From positions 1 through 7,035 of the forward strand of contig URQX01000086.1 in assembly GCA_900550175.1 (NCBI GenBank): DNA of 7,035 nt, written 5' to 3'. This DNA is from an uncultured Veillonella sp. (lineage in GTDB: Bacteria > Bacillota > Negativicutes > Veillonellales > Veillonellaceae). A program made the position numbers and the translations under genes. Within the stretch, counting starts at the first letter, position 1; every line of letters begins with the position of its first letter. Under the pieces are notes generated by a model that saw only the letters and a list, made by a program, of their open reading frames with translations, was not told the DNA's origin and did no database searches. Below are positions 5,927 to 7,035 of this stretch, piece by piece.

Positions 5927-7035
5927 CAAAATTTTTCACAAATTCTATGTCGTTTCTCTAATAGTGCATCTATTGTTGCGTGGTAAACATCAACATCCTT
6001 TGGCATGTGCTGTTTCAATTGACGATATTCAGGGGCCCGCATCCACTTAGATGAGCTACCTGGACCCATGGATAGAATACTTTGTCGCTCTTCCATGATC
6101 TGAATGTTATATTCGCACGCTTTACCCGGCAAGGTATAGCCAATATTCTCTAACTGCCCTCTCATATATTGCTGGCGATATAGATAATATGGCACATAGC
6201 CAGCTGCTTCAAGACGCTCTTTACCATATTGTACCATTTCTGCTACGAGATGTTCCTCAGGGATATCATCTTGCATATTTAAATCATACAATGGGCTACC
6301 ACGTTTTAATGCTAACGTATGAATTGTAACATTTTCCGGCAAATTTTGACATACGTAATCCATATTCTCTACCATGTTTTGCATCGTTTGATGTGGTAAA
6401 CCTGCAATAAAATCCATATTTACTGCAAATGGTGTATGAACTTTTACATATTGTAACAGCTCATCAATATCATGCGCACTATGTCCACGCCCAATGCGAC
6501 GCAAAATATCGTCTTGCATCGTTTGTGGATTAATACTGATACGATTTACACCAAAATCGAGCATAGATCGTATCTTCCGAGGATTAACAGAATCTGGACG
6601 CCCCGCCTCTACAGTAAACTCATGTTCTTCTGGCACTAGAACAGATAACTGTTTTAGGACTTGGTGAAAGTCTTCGTCCCCTAATACCGTCGGTGTACCG
6701 CCCCCCATATAGAGGGTATCTACCATTAAGCCGTAAGACTGAATAATAGTTTTCATATCCTCTATATCACGACCTAAAGCTGTTAAAAATTGGCTTTTAT
6801 CAGTGTAATCCTGATAGAGCCCATAAGGAAACGAGCAGTATACACAACGAGTATCGCAAAATGGAATACCACAATAGAGACTCACCTTTTTATCGTCTGT
6901 ATCAGCTAAAAATGGACGTTGATACTCACCGATGGCCCCTAATGTATTAAGCTTTTCCATAGACACAGAAAACTCGTCCCTAATGTGACGAGTTGCTGCG
7001 TGGACAGAGCCATATGTATCTATATATTTATGTAG
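5914..7035 (-). CDS. hemZ: HemZ-family radical SAM protein (coproporphyrinogen III dehydrogenase-like), 5' end outside window
   Basis: The last 373 residues of a cytoplasmic radical SAM protein; the frame stays open to the right edge. Family role (known): HemN/HemZ/HemW enzymes use S-adenosylmethionine and a [4Fe-4S] cluster. HemN converts coproporphyrinogen III to protoporphyrinogen IX, and HemW delivers heme. Seen: VSLYCGIPFCDTRCVYC with cluster cysteines at visible residues 60, 64 and 67 (codons at 6835-6858); GGGTPT, the SAM-binding glycine motif; the TVEAGRPDS strand; NPQTMQ; and the HemZ-like C-terminal PGKACEYNIQIMEERQSILSMGPGSSSKW region (shown in parts). A GTG at 6966 could be called as the start, but the upstream frame (IRDEFSVSMEKL) is open and resembles the residues that precede the radical SAM domain in Bacillus HemZ (about 500 aa, from memory). 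The gene is therefore treated as truncated by the window. The residue after the CxxxCxxC motif is Phe, not the fourth Cys of true HemN. It leads the hisS-aspS operon. Confidence 0.88.
   Translation of the reverse strand, partial: LHKYIDTYGSVHAATRHIRDEFSVSMEKLNTLGAIGEYQRPFLADTDDKKVSLYCGIPFCDTRCVYCSFPYGLYQDYTDKSQFLTALGRDIEDMKTIIQSYGLMVDTLYMGGGTPTVLGDEDFHQVLKQLSVLVPEEHEFTVEAGRPDSVNPRKIRSMLDFGVNRISINPQTMQDDILRRIGRGHSAHDIDELLQYVKVHTPFAVNMDFIAGLPHQTMQNMVENMDYVCQNLPENVTIHTLALKRGSPLYDLNMQDDIPEEHLVAEMVQYGKERLEAAGYVPYYLYRQQYMRGQLENIGYTLPGKACEYNIQIMEERQSILSMGPGSSSKWMRAPEYRQLKQHMPKDVDVYHATIDALLEKRHRICEKFWEVV

Noticed and set aside
5915..5929. TTG start for hisS five codons upstream
   Set aside because: The TTG is part of the GGGAGG ribosome site region; ATG at 5914 has ideal spacing and a stop-start overlap.
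6964..6966. GTG at 6966 as a true start of the HemZ-like gene
   Set aside because: The frame stays open to the window edge with family-like residues upstream, and the ribosome site before it is weak.
1..7035. CRISPR array, insertion sequence, phage or defence genes
   Set aside because: No spaced repeats, transposase or terminal inverted repeats were seen; all genes are housekeeping with consistent composition.

Overview
The window looks like a chromosomal core region of a low-to-moderate GC Firmicute. The best guess is a Negativicute close to Veillonella. That rests on the style of the proteins, the HemZ-HisS-AspS gene order and the type of 6S RNA, and it comes from memory rather than a search. 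Every supported gene is on the minus strand, so transcription runs from high to low coordinates. No mobile element, CRISPR array, tRNA, rRNA or phage gene was seen.

In transcription order the layout is as follows. (1) A HemZ-family radical SAM protein runs off the right edge of the window (5914-7035, N-terminus missing). (2) hisS (4643-5914) starts on the last base of the hemZ stop codon (TAATG). (3) aspS (2829-4646) overlaps the hisS stop (ATGA). These three form one tightly overlapped, probably co-translated operon. (4) A 6S RNA gene (about 2573-2752) has its own extended -10 promoter and a terminator-like 3' end. It lies in the aspS-rarA gap and is the main non-coding gene here. (5) An AT-rich spacer holds a perfect 7-bp dyad and a good promoter for rarA. 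(6) rarA (1092-2393) encodes the AAA+ replication and recombination factor. (7) ftsK/spoIIIE (1-1009) has an extended -10 promoter next to the rarA stop. Only its membrane domain and part of its linker are visible.

Functionally the region joins translation (two class II aminoacyl-tRNA synthetases), tetrapyrrole or radical-SAM chemistry, global control of RNA polymerase (6S RNA), replication-fork maintenance (RarA) and chromosome segregation at division (FtsK). The strongest points for follow-up are the 6S RNA and its competing structures, sequence signs that AspRS is non-discriminating (implying amidotransferase-made Asn-tRNA), the HemZ CxxxCxxC motif without a fourth cysteine, and the dyad upstream of rarA. 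I did not see a wholly new system; this is mostly conserved housekeeping DNA.
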